This document shows positions 1-5,404 of a stretch of DNA of 5,404 bases, in pieces. Position 1 is the first letter of the stretch. Each line of letters begins with the position of its first letter. The notes below the pieces were generated by a model, which made no database searches, had not been told where the DNA came from, and saw only the letters and a program-made list of their open reading frames with translations. The translations under genes were made by a program, and so were the position numbers. The stretch is from NCBI GenBank assembly GCA_024279045.1, contig JAJRRZ010000288.1:1-5404 (forward strand), written 5' to 3'. Source of the DNA: Alphaproteobacteria bacterium (GTDB taxonomy: Bacteria > Pseudomonadota > Alphaproteobacteria > Rhizobiales > Aestuariivirgaceae).

Positions 1-1
1 C

Positions 2-3000
2 TGCGGCAAGTCCAACCTGCTGGAAGCCCTGCGCTGGGTGATGGGCGAAAACTCCTCGAAAAGCATGCGCGCCTCGGCCATGGATGATGTCATCTTCGCC
101 GGCTCCGCCCAGCGCCCGGCGCGCGCCTTCGCCGAGGTAACGCTGACGCTGGACAACACCAGCCGCAGCGCCCCGGAACCCTGGAAAGAGTTCGACGCCA
201 TCGAGGTCTCGCGCCGCATCATGCGCGAGAAAGGCTCCACCTACCGCATCAACGGGCGTGAAGTGCGCGCCCGGGATGTGCAATTGCTGTTCGCCGATGC
301 CGGCACAGGCGCGCGCTCTCCGGCGCTGGTGCGCCAGGGCCGCATCTCGGAGCTGATCAACGCCAAACCGCAGGCCCGCCGCCGACTGCTGGAAGAGGCA
401 GCCGGCATCGTTGGTCTCTACACCCGCCGCCACGAAGCGGAGCTGAAACTCAACGCCGCGGAGCAGAACCTCGCCCGGCTGGAAGATGTGCTCGCCCAAC
501 TCGAGCAACAGGTGAACAGCCTCACCCGCCAGGCCCGCCAGGCAGCGCGTTATCGCGAACTTTCCGACTCCATCCGCCAGCATGAAGCCGCGCTGCTGTG
601 GCGCAACTGGCGCGAGGCGGCGGAGCAGCAGCAGCGAGCCGAGGCCGAACAGAATGCCGCCACCACCGCCCAGGCTGACGCCGTGTATCAGGCATCGCTG
701 CTGGCGAAAGAGGTGGATCTGCTGAAGGAAAAGATCGCCCCCTTGCGTGAGGCAGCCGCGAAAAAGGCCGCCGCCGTGCAGCGCATCAAGCTGGAGCTGG
801 AGGGGCTGTCGCGCCAGGAAAAGGCCGCTGCCGCGCGCCGCCGCGAACTGGCCGAACGCATCGAGCAAGCCGAGCGTGATCTTGCGCGTCTGGCCGAAGA
901 TGCGAAGGAAGCCACGGAAGCCATCGAGCGCATCTCCGCCGAACTGGCCGAGGTCGAGGCACAAGGCGAAGATGCCGGCCAGCGCGACAAGCTGGCCGCC
1001 GCTCTGCAACAGGCCGAGGCCGCCACCGCCGCAGCGCAGGAAAAGCTAGATGTCGCCCGTGCCCGGCTGGCCGAGCGCGAGGCAGAAGACGCTGCCTTGC
1101 GCCGGCGCCTGGAGGAGGCGCAGCGGCGCAAGCAGCGCCTCGATACCGAGCGCGAGGCGCTGGCCGGGAAGCTGCGCGCAGTGCGAGAGAAGGCGCAGGC
1201 CAGCGGGCTGGAAGCGCTGGCCAGCGCCGTCGCCGAGGCCGAGCAGACCGTGCGACAGGCCGAGGAACAGGCTGCCGCCAGCGCCGCCGCCGAACAGGCC
1301 GCCCGCGAGGCGCTGGAACAGGCCCGTGGCGAGGCCCACGAACGACAACGCGCACTGGATACACTGCGTGCCGAAATATCCACCATCGAGAAAATGCTGG
1401 GCACCGACACAGACAGTGGCGCCGCCACCAGCGTGCTGGATTCGCTGAAGGTGCAATCCGGCTACGAGGCGGCGCTGGCCGCTGCGCTGGGCGATGATGC
1501 GGAGGCCGGACTGAACGAGAAGGCCGCCGCCCACTGGCGTGCGCTGCCACCGATGGACATGCCCGCCCTGCCGAAGGACACCGCACCGCTGGCCGATTTC
1601 GTCGATGCGCCGCCGGCACTGGAACGCCGCCTGGCGTCCATCGGCGTGGTGGACAACGCCATGCTCGGGCACACCTTGCAACCGGCCCTGCAGCCCGGCC
1701 AGCGGCTGGTTACCCGCAAGGGCGATCTGTGGCGCTGGGATGGCTTCACCGCCGCACACGAGGCCCCCACGGCGGCTGCCCGCCGTCTGCAGGCGCGCAA
1801 CCGGCTCGATGAACTGCGCCGCGAGGAGGAGCAGGCGCAAGCCGCCTTCGAACAGGCCGAGCAGGCGCGGGCAAAGGCTCGCGAAGCACTGGAAAAGGCG
1901 CGGCGCGAGGCTGGCGAAGCGCGCGAGGCGGAGCGCACGGCCCGCCGCGCACTGGAAGATGCCCGCCGCCAATTGGAGCGCCAACGCCAGCAGGCCGAAG
2001 GCGTGCAGCGCGAGCTGGCGGCCTTCGAGGCCACCGAACAGCGCCTGCAACAGGAGACGGCTGCGGCTGAAGAGGCGTTGCAACAGGCGGAAGCGGCACA
2101 GGCCGCGCTGCAGCCCGCCGATGCCCTGCGCGAGGAGGTCAGCCGGCTGCAAGCGGCGCTGGACGAGGCCCGCAGCGCAGAGCGCAATGCCCGTCAGGCG
2201 CTGGACGCGCTGGACAATGAAGCCCGCTTGCGCGCGGAGCGCATCGCTCGCCTGCGCCGCGAGCGCGACGACTGGCAACGTCGCCAGCAGCGCGCCGGGC
2301 AGCATCGCGCGGAGTTGCAGCAGCGGCTGGACAAGCTGCGCCGCCAGCAACAGGAACTGGCCAACGCGCCGGACAGCTTCGGCGACAGGCGCGAGAAGCT
2401 CTTCGCCACCCTGAAGGAGGCGGAACAGCAGGCCGCGGCGGCGAGCGATGCGCTGGCCGAGGCGGAGCGCACCCTGCTGGAAAAGGAGCGCGACTGGCGC
2501 GAGGCGGAAACCCGCCTGGCCGATGCCAAGGCGGCACTGGCGGTGGTGCGCGAACGCGCGCAAAATGCCGAACAGCGCCTGCAGGAGGCTGTTGCCGCCT
2601 TGCGTGAGCGGCTGCAATGCACGCCGCAGCAGGCGCTGGCGAAAACATCGTGGACGGAACAAGATTGTCCCGACCGCGTAGAGCTTGAGCGCGCGCTGAA
2701 CACCGCCCGCAGCGCGCGCGAGCGGCTGGGCGCGGTGAACCTGCGCGCCGAGACGGAGCTGAACGAGGCCCGCGAGGAGCTTCAGAAGCTGGCCAGCGAG
2801 TGCGACGACGTACAGCAGGCGGTGGACAAGCTGCGCGGCGTTATCTCCAGTCTCAACCGCGAGGGCCGCAAGCGCCTGTTGGAGGCATTTGAGGAGGTCA
2901 ACCGCCACTTCACCGCGCTGTTCACCACCCTGTTCGGTGGTGGCAAGGCGCACTTGGAGCTGATCGAGTCCGATGACCCGCTACAGGCCGGGCTGGAGAT

Positions 3001-3352
3001 TTTCGCGCAGCCGCCGGGCAAGCGGTTGCAGACGCTGTCGCTGCTGTCCGGTGGCGAACAGACGCTTACCGCGCTGGCGCTGATCTTCGCGGTGTTTCTG
3101 GTCAATCCCTCGCCCATCTGCGTGCTCGACGAGGTGGATGCGCCGCTGGACGAGCACAACGTGGAACGCTTCTGCAATCTGCTGGACGACATGCTGAAGC
3201 GCGCGCCGACGGATTTCCTGATCATCACCCACCACCCGCTGACCATGGCGCGCATGCACCGCCTGTTCGGTGTTACCATGATGGAGCCGGGCGTCTCGCG
3301 GCTGGTGTCGGTGGATCTGCAAACGGCAGAGCAACTGCGCGAGGCGTCCTGA
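2..3352 (+). CDS. smc: Chromosome segregation ATPase Smc (5'-partial)
   Basis: Structural-maintenance-of-chromosomes ATPase. In bacteria it dimerises, works with ScpA and ScpB, and organises and segregates the nucleoid. The visible part is 1116 residues. The frame is open from base 2 and begins inside the Walker A loop (CGKSN, residues 1-5), so about 35 N-terminal residues lie to the left and the full protein would be about 1150, normal for the family. Other head motifs are the QGRISEL segment near residue 112, the signature LSGGEQ (1015-1020), Walker B ICVLDE (1039-1044), the D-loop DAPLD and the switch histidine in ITHHP (about 1077). Two long Ala/Glu/Arg/Gln-rich coiled-coil arms (about 130-465 and 595-930) flank a hinge at about 478-597. 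The hinge contains GYEAALAAALGDD and GQRLVTRKGDLWRWDG, the short form I associate with alphaproteobacteria. All ATPase motifs visible here are intact and there is no frameshift. An ATG/GTG pair at 38-43 is internal, not the true start. Confidence 0.97.
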   Translation, partial: CGKSNLLEALRWVMGENSSKSMRASAMDDVIFAGSAQRPARAFAEVTLTLDNTSRSAPEPWKEFDAIEVSRRIMREKGSTYRINGREVRARDVQLLFADAGTGARSPALVRQGRISELINAKPQARRRLLEEAAGIVGLYTRRHEAELKLNAAEQNLARLEDVLAQLEQQVNSLTRQARQAARYRELSDSIRQHEAALLWRNWREAAEQQQRAEAEQNAATTAQADAVYQASLLAKEVDLLKEKIAPLREAAAKKAAAVQRIKLELEGLSRQEKAAAARRRELAERIEQAERDLARLAEDAKEATEAIERISAELAEVEAQGEDAGQRDKLAAALQQAEAATAAAQEKLDVARARLAEREAEDAALRRRLEEAQRRKQRLDTEREALAGKLRAVREKAQASGLEALASAVAEAEQTVRQAEEQAAASAAAEQAAREALEQARGEAHERQRALDTLRAEISTIEKMLGTDTDSGAATSVLDSLKVQSGYEAALAAALGDDAEAGLNEKAAAHWRALPPMDMPALPKDTAPLADFVDAPPALERRLASIGVVDNAMLGHTLQPALQPGQRLVTRKGDLWRWDGFTAAHEAPTAAARRLQARNRLDELRREEEQAQAAFEQAEQARAKAREALEKARREAGEAREAERTARRALEDARRQLERQRQQAEGVQRELAAFEATEQRLQQETAAAEEALQQAEAAQAALQPADALREEVSRLQAALDEARSAERNARQALDALDNEARLRAERIARLRRERDDWQRRQQRAGQHRAELQQRLDKLRRQQQELANAPDSFGDRREKLFATLKEAEQQAAAASDALAEAERTLLEKERDWREAETRLADAKAALAVVRERAQNAEQRLQEAVAALRERLQCTPQQALAKTSWTEQDCPDRVELERALNTARSARERLGAVNLRAETELNEAREELQKLASECDDVQQAVDKLRGVISSLNREGRKRLLEAFEEVNRHFTALFTTLFGGGKAHLELIESDDPLQAGLEIFAQPPGKRLQTLSLLSGGEQTLTALALIFAVFLVNPSPICVLDEVDAPLDEHNVERFCNLLDDMLKRAPTDFLIITHHPLTMARMHRLFGVTMMEPGVSRLVSVDLQTAEQLREAS

Positions 3353-3392
3353 CACCTGCATTCTTCCAATGAACCGGATGTGATGCCGCCGT

Positions 3393-4277
3393 TCACCTGG
3401 CATTCAACACGCGGCCCGCAATGGCGTCGAGTTTTTCCAGCAGGGCCGGGTCGCGCGCTTCCGGGGCGGTGATGATGGCATGCTCCAGCGCCTCGTGCGC
3501 GCCGGTGGGACATGGTTCGAACCGGCGCGGGAAGTCGGCCAGCAGGCGCCGCACCAGGCGTGCGGCATTTTCCATGTTGGCCTTCATCACCTGCAGAATG
3601 GCAGTAATGTCCACCTCGCCGTGCTCCTCGTGCCAACTGTCATAGTCGGTTACCATGGCGACGGTGGCGTATTTGATCTCCGCCTCGCGGGCCAGCTTCG
3701 CTTCGGGCATGTTGGTCATGCCGATGACGTCGCAGCCCCAGGAACGATACATGTGCGACTCTGCCAGGGTGGAGAACTGCGGACCTTCCATGGCCAGATA
3801 GGCGCCGCCGCGGTGATGTTTCAGGCCTTCGGCCTTGCAGGCGGCCTCGATGCGGTCGGCCAGGGCGGTGGAGACGGGCTGCGCCATGCTCACATGGGCC
3901 ACGCAACCGGTGCCGAAGAAGCTCGATGCACGGTTGCGGGTGCGGTCGATGAATTGATCCACCAGCACGAAGGTGCCGGGAGACAGTTCCTCACGGAATG
4001 AACCACAGGCGGAGAGCGATACCAGGTCGGTAACGCCAAGGCGCTTCATGGCGTCGATGTTGGCGCGGTAGTTGATCTCCGAGGGCGGGATGCGATGTCC
4101 GCGGCCATGGCGTGGCAGAAAAACCACCTTCAGTCCGGCATGTTCACCGACGAGAAATTCATCCGACGGCTCGCCCCAAGGGGTTTGTACCCGCTGCCAG
4201 CGGGCGTTTTCCAGCTCCAGCCCATACAGACCCGAGCCGCCGATGATGCCCAGCACCGCAGATTTCGTTTCGACCAT
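3393..4277 (-). CDS. mtnP: S-methyl-5'-thioadenosine phosphorylase (MTAP)
   Basis: Cytosolic phosphorylase of the PNP/MTAP family. It splits 5'-methylthioadenosine with phosphate to adenine and 5-methylthioribose-1-phosphate, for salvage of the polyamine and SAM by-product. The 294 residues match the usual length. Motifs in order are the phosphate loop GGSG (13-16), LPRHGRGH (54-61), PPSEINYRAN (64-73), SACGSF (89-94), MEGPQFSTLAE (163-173), GMTNMPE (186-192) and TDYDSW (210-215). The two aspartates of TDYD are the base-binding pair expected for 6-aminopurine substrates. This favours MTAP over a guanosine/inosine phosphorylase or the methylthioinosine enzyme, but the choice rests on motif reading only. 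The ATG at 4277 is chosen because GGGAGAG lies 7 bases upstream and the protein then begins just before the conserved VLGIIGGSG. A longer reading from 4328 adds 17 unconserved residues. It converges with smc. No adenine phosphoribosyltransferase gene, a common neighbour in related genomes, is present in the window. Confidence 0.95.
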   Translation of the reverse strand: MVETKSAVLGIIGGSGLYGLELENARWQRVQTPWGEPSDEFLVGEHAGLKVVFLPRHGRGHRIPPSEINYRANIDAMKRLGVTDLVSLSACGSFREELSPGTFVLVDQFIDRTRNRASSFFGTGCVAHVSMAQPVSTALADRIEAACKAEGLKHHRGGAYLAMEGPQFSTLAESHMYRSWGCDVIGMTNMPEAKLAREAEIKYATVAMVTDYDSWHEEHGEVDITAILQVMKANMENAARLVRRLLADFPRRFEPCPTGAHEALEHAIITAPEARDPALLEKLDAIAGRVLNAR

Positions 4278-4284
4278 GAAAATG

Positions 4285-4291
4285 CTCTCCC
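4285..4291 (-). promoter_or_regulatory. Ribosome binding site of mtnP
   Basis: On the minus strand GGGAGAG lies 7 bases before the ATG at 4277 (GGAG core 9 bases away). It is a good Shine-Dalgarno match and decides the start against the upstream in-frame ATG at 4328. A TTGACG at 4345-4340 further up could be a -35 box, but I see no convincing -10 box at the right distance. Whether mtnP has its own promoter in this 110-bp gap is therefore open. Confidence 0.7.
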
Positions 4292-4366
4292 GCCTTTGCC
4301 GATGTTGCTGACGGGAGAAGTGCCGCAAGGCGCAGCGGGCGTCAAGCCGATGGCAAGACCATGGTT

Positions 4367-4387
4367 TTGCGTGGGCTGCGCCCGCAA
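4367..4387 (-). terminator. Weak hairpin after the exported-protein gene
   Basis: Directly after the TAA stop at 4388-4390 the minus strand can fold TTGC-GGGC, loop GCA, GCCC-(AC)-GCAA. This is an 8-bp stem with a 2-base bulge. No U-tract follows; the next bases are AACCATGG. It may attenuate transcription or protect the 3' end, or it may be chance in GC-rich DNA. Confidence 0.25.
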
Positions 4388-4744
4388 TTACATGCGGCGG
4401 AAGCGGATGTCGCCAGCCAGGTAGGTGCCCTTGCCGGCACGCTTGACGGCGGCGCAGCGGGTCTTTCCGTCAAGCCAGTCCCGCAGCATGATGCACAGGC
4501 GGCTGCCGCGCACGCTCCAGCGGCCAGAATCGGTGAAACCGCCATAGATGCCTTTCAGGCTGCCGTCGCGGCTGGCGATGAAACGCACGTCATAGCCGCG
4601 CACCTGGGCGCGGAACTGGCCGGGAAACATCTGCCGCAGCTCGTGGGAGGACACCTTCCTGTCAGCCGCCCGCGAGGCGCTGGACATGGCCCATGCGGCC
4701 AGTGCGATACAGCCGCAGGCAACAATGATTCCGGTCTTCTTCAT
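4388..4744 (-). CDS. Small predicted exported protein, function unknown
   Basis: I do not recognise a named family. From the ATG at 4744 the product has 118 residues. It starts with MKK and has a hydrophobic stretch (about 5-20) ending at SSASRA, which gives a plausible Sec signal peptide with cleavage near residue 26 and a periplasmic mature protein of about 92 residues. The mature part is basic and looks beta-rich. It has a DGSLKGIYGGF turn (60-70), then GRWSVRG (74-80) and two cysteines 13 apart (C84, C97) around DWLDGKTRC that could form a disulfide. A GxW..G..LC.....W..G...C pattern resembles several uncharacterised secreted alphaproteobacterial proteins (DUF995-like in style, not established). 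The start is uncertain: an in-frame ATG at 4771 adds nine residues and neither start has a strong ribosome site. The gene lies 110 bp upstream of mtnP on the same strand and is separated from cytochrome c1 by a terminator. Confidence 0.75.
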   Translation of the reverse strand: MKKTGIIVACGCIALAAWAMSSASRAADRKVSSHELRQMFPGQFRAQVRGYDVRFIASRDGSLKGIYGGFTDSGRWSVRGSRLCIMLRDWLDGKTRCAAVKRAGKGTYLAGDIRFRRM

Positions 4745-4774
4745 GGGGGTGCATCTGATGGATTTTGTCATGAC

Positions 4775-4789
4775 TTTCGAAACATTTCG
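4775..4789. repeat. Overlapping short palindromes near the gene start
   Basis: TTTCGAAA (4775-4782) is a perfect 8-bp palindrome. It overlaps CGAAA-CA-TTTCG (4778-4789), a 5-bp inverted repeat with a 2-base centre. Both sit just upstream of the alternative ATG at 4771. The sequence pattern is certain. A role as an operator or as a structure near the ribosome site is speculation. Confidence 0.3.
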
Positions 4790-4799
4790 TTCACAGGCT

Positions 4800-4820
4800 T
4801 GCCACAACGCATTCGTGGCA
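4800..4820. promoter_or_regulatory. 21-bp dyad upstream of the exported-protein gene
   Basis: TGCCAC (4800-4805) and GTGGCA (4815-4820) are exact inverted arms around a 9-base centre. The dyad lies 56-76 bases upstream of the ATG at 4744, where an operator could sit. It could instead be an RNA hairpin in the leader. The arms are short, so chance occurrence is possible. I cannot assign a regulator. Confidence 0.3.
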
Positions 4821-4822
4821 GA

Positions 4823-4838
4823 CTGAATATGAGCTGAA
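4823..4838 (-). promoter_or_regulatory. TTCAG direct repeat with 11-bp period
   Basis: On the minus strand TTCAG occurs twice (4838-4834 and 4827-4823), with starts 11 bases apart. It lies about 80-95 bases upstream of the ATG at 4744, in an AT-richer stretch. Direct half-sites about one helical turn apart are the usual layout for OmpR/PhoB-family response regulators. Assignment to that family is inference from spacing only. No core promoter with good -35 and -10 boxes is evident downstream. Confidence 0.3.
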
Positions 4839-4873
4839 CGGCATGTGGTGGATAATTGTGCCGACTTTACGGC

Positions 4874-4900
4874 AAAGGCCCGGCACCGTGCCGGGCCTTT
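4874..4900 (-). terminator. Strong hairpin terminator after cytochrome c1 gene
   Basis: AAAGGCCCGGCA (4874-4885) and TGCCGGGCCTTT (4889-4900) form a perfect 12-bp stem around a 3-base loop. The hairpin begins 36 bases past the petC stop codon on the minus strand. The GC-rich stem ends in three A:U pairs, so a short U run occurs in either direction and it could work bidirectionally. There is no longer U-tract. A small second inverted repeat, CGTTGT/ACAACG (4909-4914 and 4921-4926), lies between the stop codon and this hairpin. Confidence 0.8.
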
Positions 4901-4936
4901 GGAGGTATCGTTGTGCATGGACAACGCTGTGGCGCA

Positions 4937-5404
4937 TCAGTGCTTGATGCGGCTCCACAGTGCCTGCTTGACCATGAACATCAGCAGCGTGAACACCAGC
5001 AGGTAGAGCATGGCCATCAGGCCGATCTTCTTGCGCTCCTCCATCTTGGGCATGGAGACCCAGGCGAGGAAGGCCGCAACGTCGGTGGCCATTTGCTTCA
5101 CCGTTGCCGGCGTTCCGTCCTTGTATTCCACGGCATCATCACTCAACGGCGGCGCCATGGCGATCCAGTGGCCGGGGAAGTAGGGGTTGTAGTTCAGCCC
5201 TTCACGCTCTTCGCCATTGGGTGGGTCCGCATAGCCGGAAACAAGCGAACGCACATATTCCGCCCCGCCATTACCCTTGAACAGCTTGATGATGGGCGAG
5301 ACATACCAAGGATAGTACCAGCCCTCACGCGCCTTGATAATCAGCGACAGATCAGGCGGGAATGCACCATTATTGGCGGCCTTGGCGGCTTCCTTGTTGG
5401 GAAA
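4937..5404 (-). CDS. petC: Cytochrome c1 of the bc1 complex (C-terminal part)
   Basis: C-terminal 155 residues of cytochrome c1, the haem subunit of ubiquinol-cytochrome c reductase. It passes electrons from the Rieske protein to soluble cytochrome c on the periplasmic side of the inner membrane. The frame is open to the window edge, so the N-terminus with the CXXCH haem site lies beyond 5404. Visible landmarks are NNGAFPPDLS (11-20), YNPYFPG (72-78), IAMAPPLSDD (81-90) with M83 in the position of the sixth haem-iron ligand, DGTPATVKQMATDVAAFL (96-113), and one membrane helix (about 126-146) followed by a short basic tail facing the cytoplasm. The segment LFKGNGGAEY (41-50) resembles an insertion known from Rhodobacter cytochrome c1. 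The cysteine-bearing Rhodobacter insertion before the ligand methionine is absent. The gene is transcribed toward the terminator at 4874-4900 and is presumably the last gene of a petABC operon whose first genes lie outside. Confidence 0.95.
   Translation of the reverse strand, partial: FPNKEAAKAANNGAFPPDLSLIIKAREGWYYPWYVSPIIKLFKGNGGAEYVRSLVSGYADPPNGEEREGLNYNPYFPGHWIAMAPPLSDDAVEYKDGTPATVKQMATDVAAFLAWVSMPKMEERKKIGLMAMLYLLVFTLLMFMVKQALWSRIKH

Noticed and set aside
688..1428. Ser/Ala/Arg-rich open frame on the minus strand inside smc
   Set aside because: Pure compositional shadow of the Smc coiled coil, with no domain features.
1539..2414. Second-frame plus-strand open frame within smc
   Set aside because: Arg/Pro/Ser-rich shadow overlapping the intact Smc frame. 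Smc continues without interruption, so no frameshift is implied.
600..2600. Many near-repeated GAGGC/CAGGC/GCCGAG tracts in smc
   Set aside because: They are explained by heptad coiled-coil coding with Ala, Glu, Gln and Arg codons, not by a DNA repeat array.
1046..2953. 635-residue open frame on the minus strand inside smc
   Set aside because: It is antisense to the coiled-coil arms and hinge of a clear Smc. The GC-rich, Ala/Glu/Arg/Gln-biased codons leave few stops on the opposite strand. The product is low-complexity Leu/Arg/Gln/Gly with no recognisable domain or plausible start context.
3480..4001. 173-residue plus-strand open frame opposite mtnP
   Set aside because: It lies antisense to conserved MTAP motifs and has no family resemblance.
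4706..4744. Possible lipoprotein signal (IVAC) in the small exported protein
   Set aside because: The cysteine is at residue 10, which leaves too short a hydrophobic segment before it. The SSASRA site further on fits ordinary signal peptidase I better.
4745..4924. N-terminal extension of the small exported protein to an ATG at 4924
   Set aside because: It would run through the petC terminator hairpin and the repeat region and would bury the signal peptide internally.
4901..5006. Tiny plus-strand open frame starting at 4917 behind GGAGG
   Set aside because: About 29 codons, antisense to the cytochrome c1 end, with an 11-base spacing to GGAGG and a start inside an inverted repeat. Nothing supports translation.

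Overview
The window is GC-rich and looks like ordinary alphaproteobacterial chromosome. The evidence is an SMC ATPase with the short hinge typical of alphaproteobacteria, a bc1-type cytochrome c1, and a methylthioadenosine phosphorylase (MTAP) gene close to the cytochrome c1 gene, a linkage I recall from several alphaproteobacteria. I cannot name the genus. I see no mobile element, CRISPR array, tRNA or rRNA.

Layout. Positions 2-3352 (+) hold nearly all of smc, missing only about the first 35 residues. It converges on mtnP (3393-4277, -) across a 40-bp gap. Upstream of mtnP is a 110-bp gap, then a small gene for a predicted exported protein of unknown function (4388-4744, -). Next is a 192-bp AT-richer intergenic region. 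It carries candidate regulatory repeats and a strong hairpin terminator at 4874-4900. The right edge (4937-5404, -) is the C-terminal third or more of cytochrome c1, which continues beyond the window.

Functions. The genes serve separate housekeeping jobs: chromosome organisation (Smc), salvage of 5'-methylthioadenosine to adenine and methylthioribose-1-phosphate (MtnP), and respiratory electron transfer from the bc1 complex to cytochrome c (cytochrome c1). The terminator behind petC probably ends the bc1 operon, so the exported-protein gene and mtnP appear to form one or two separate units on the same strand.

The least explained part is 4388-4840: the small exported protein and the repeats upstream of it. 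I found no convincing sign of a new multi-gene system.
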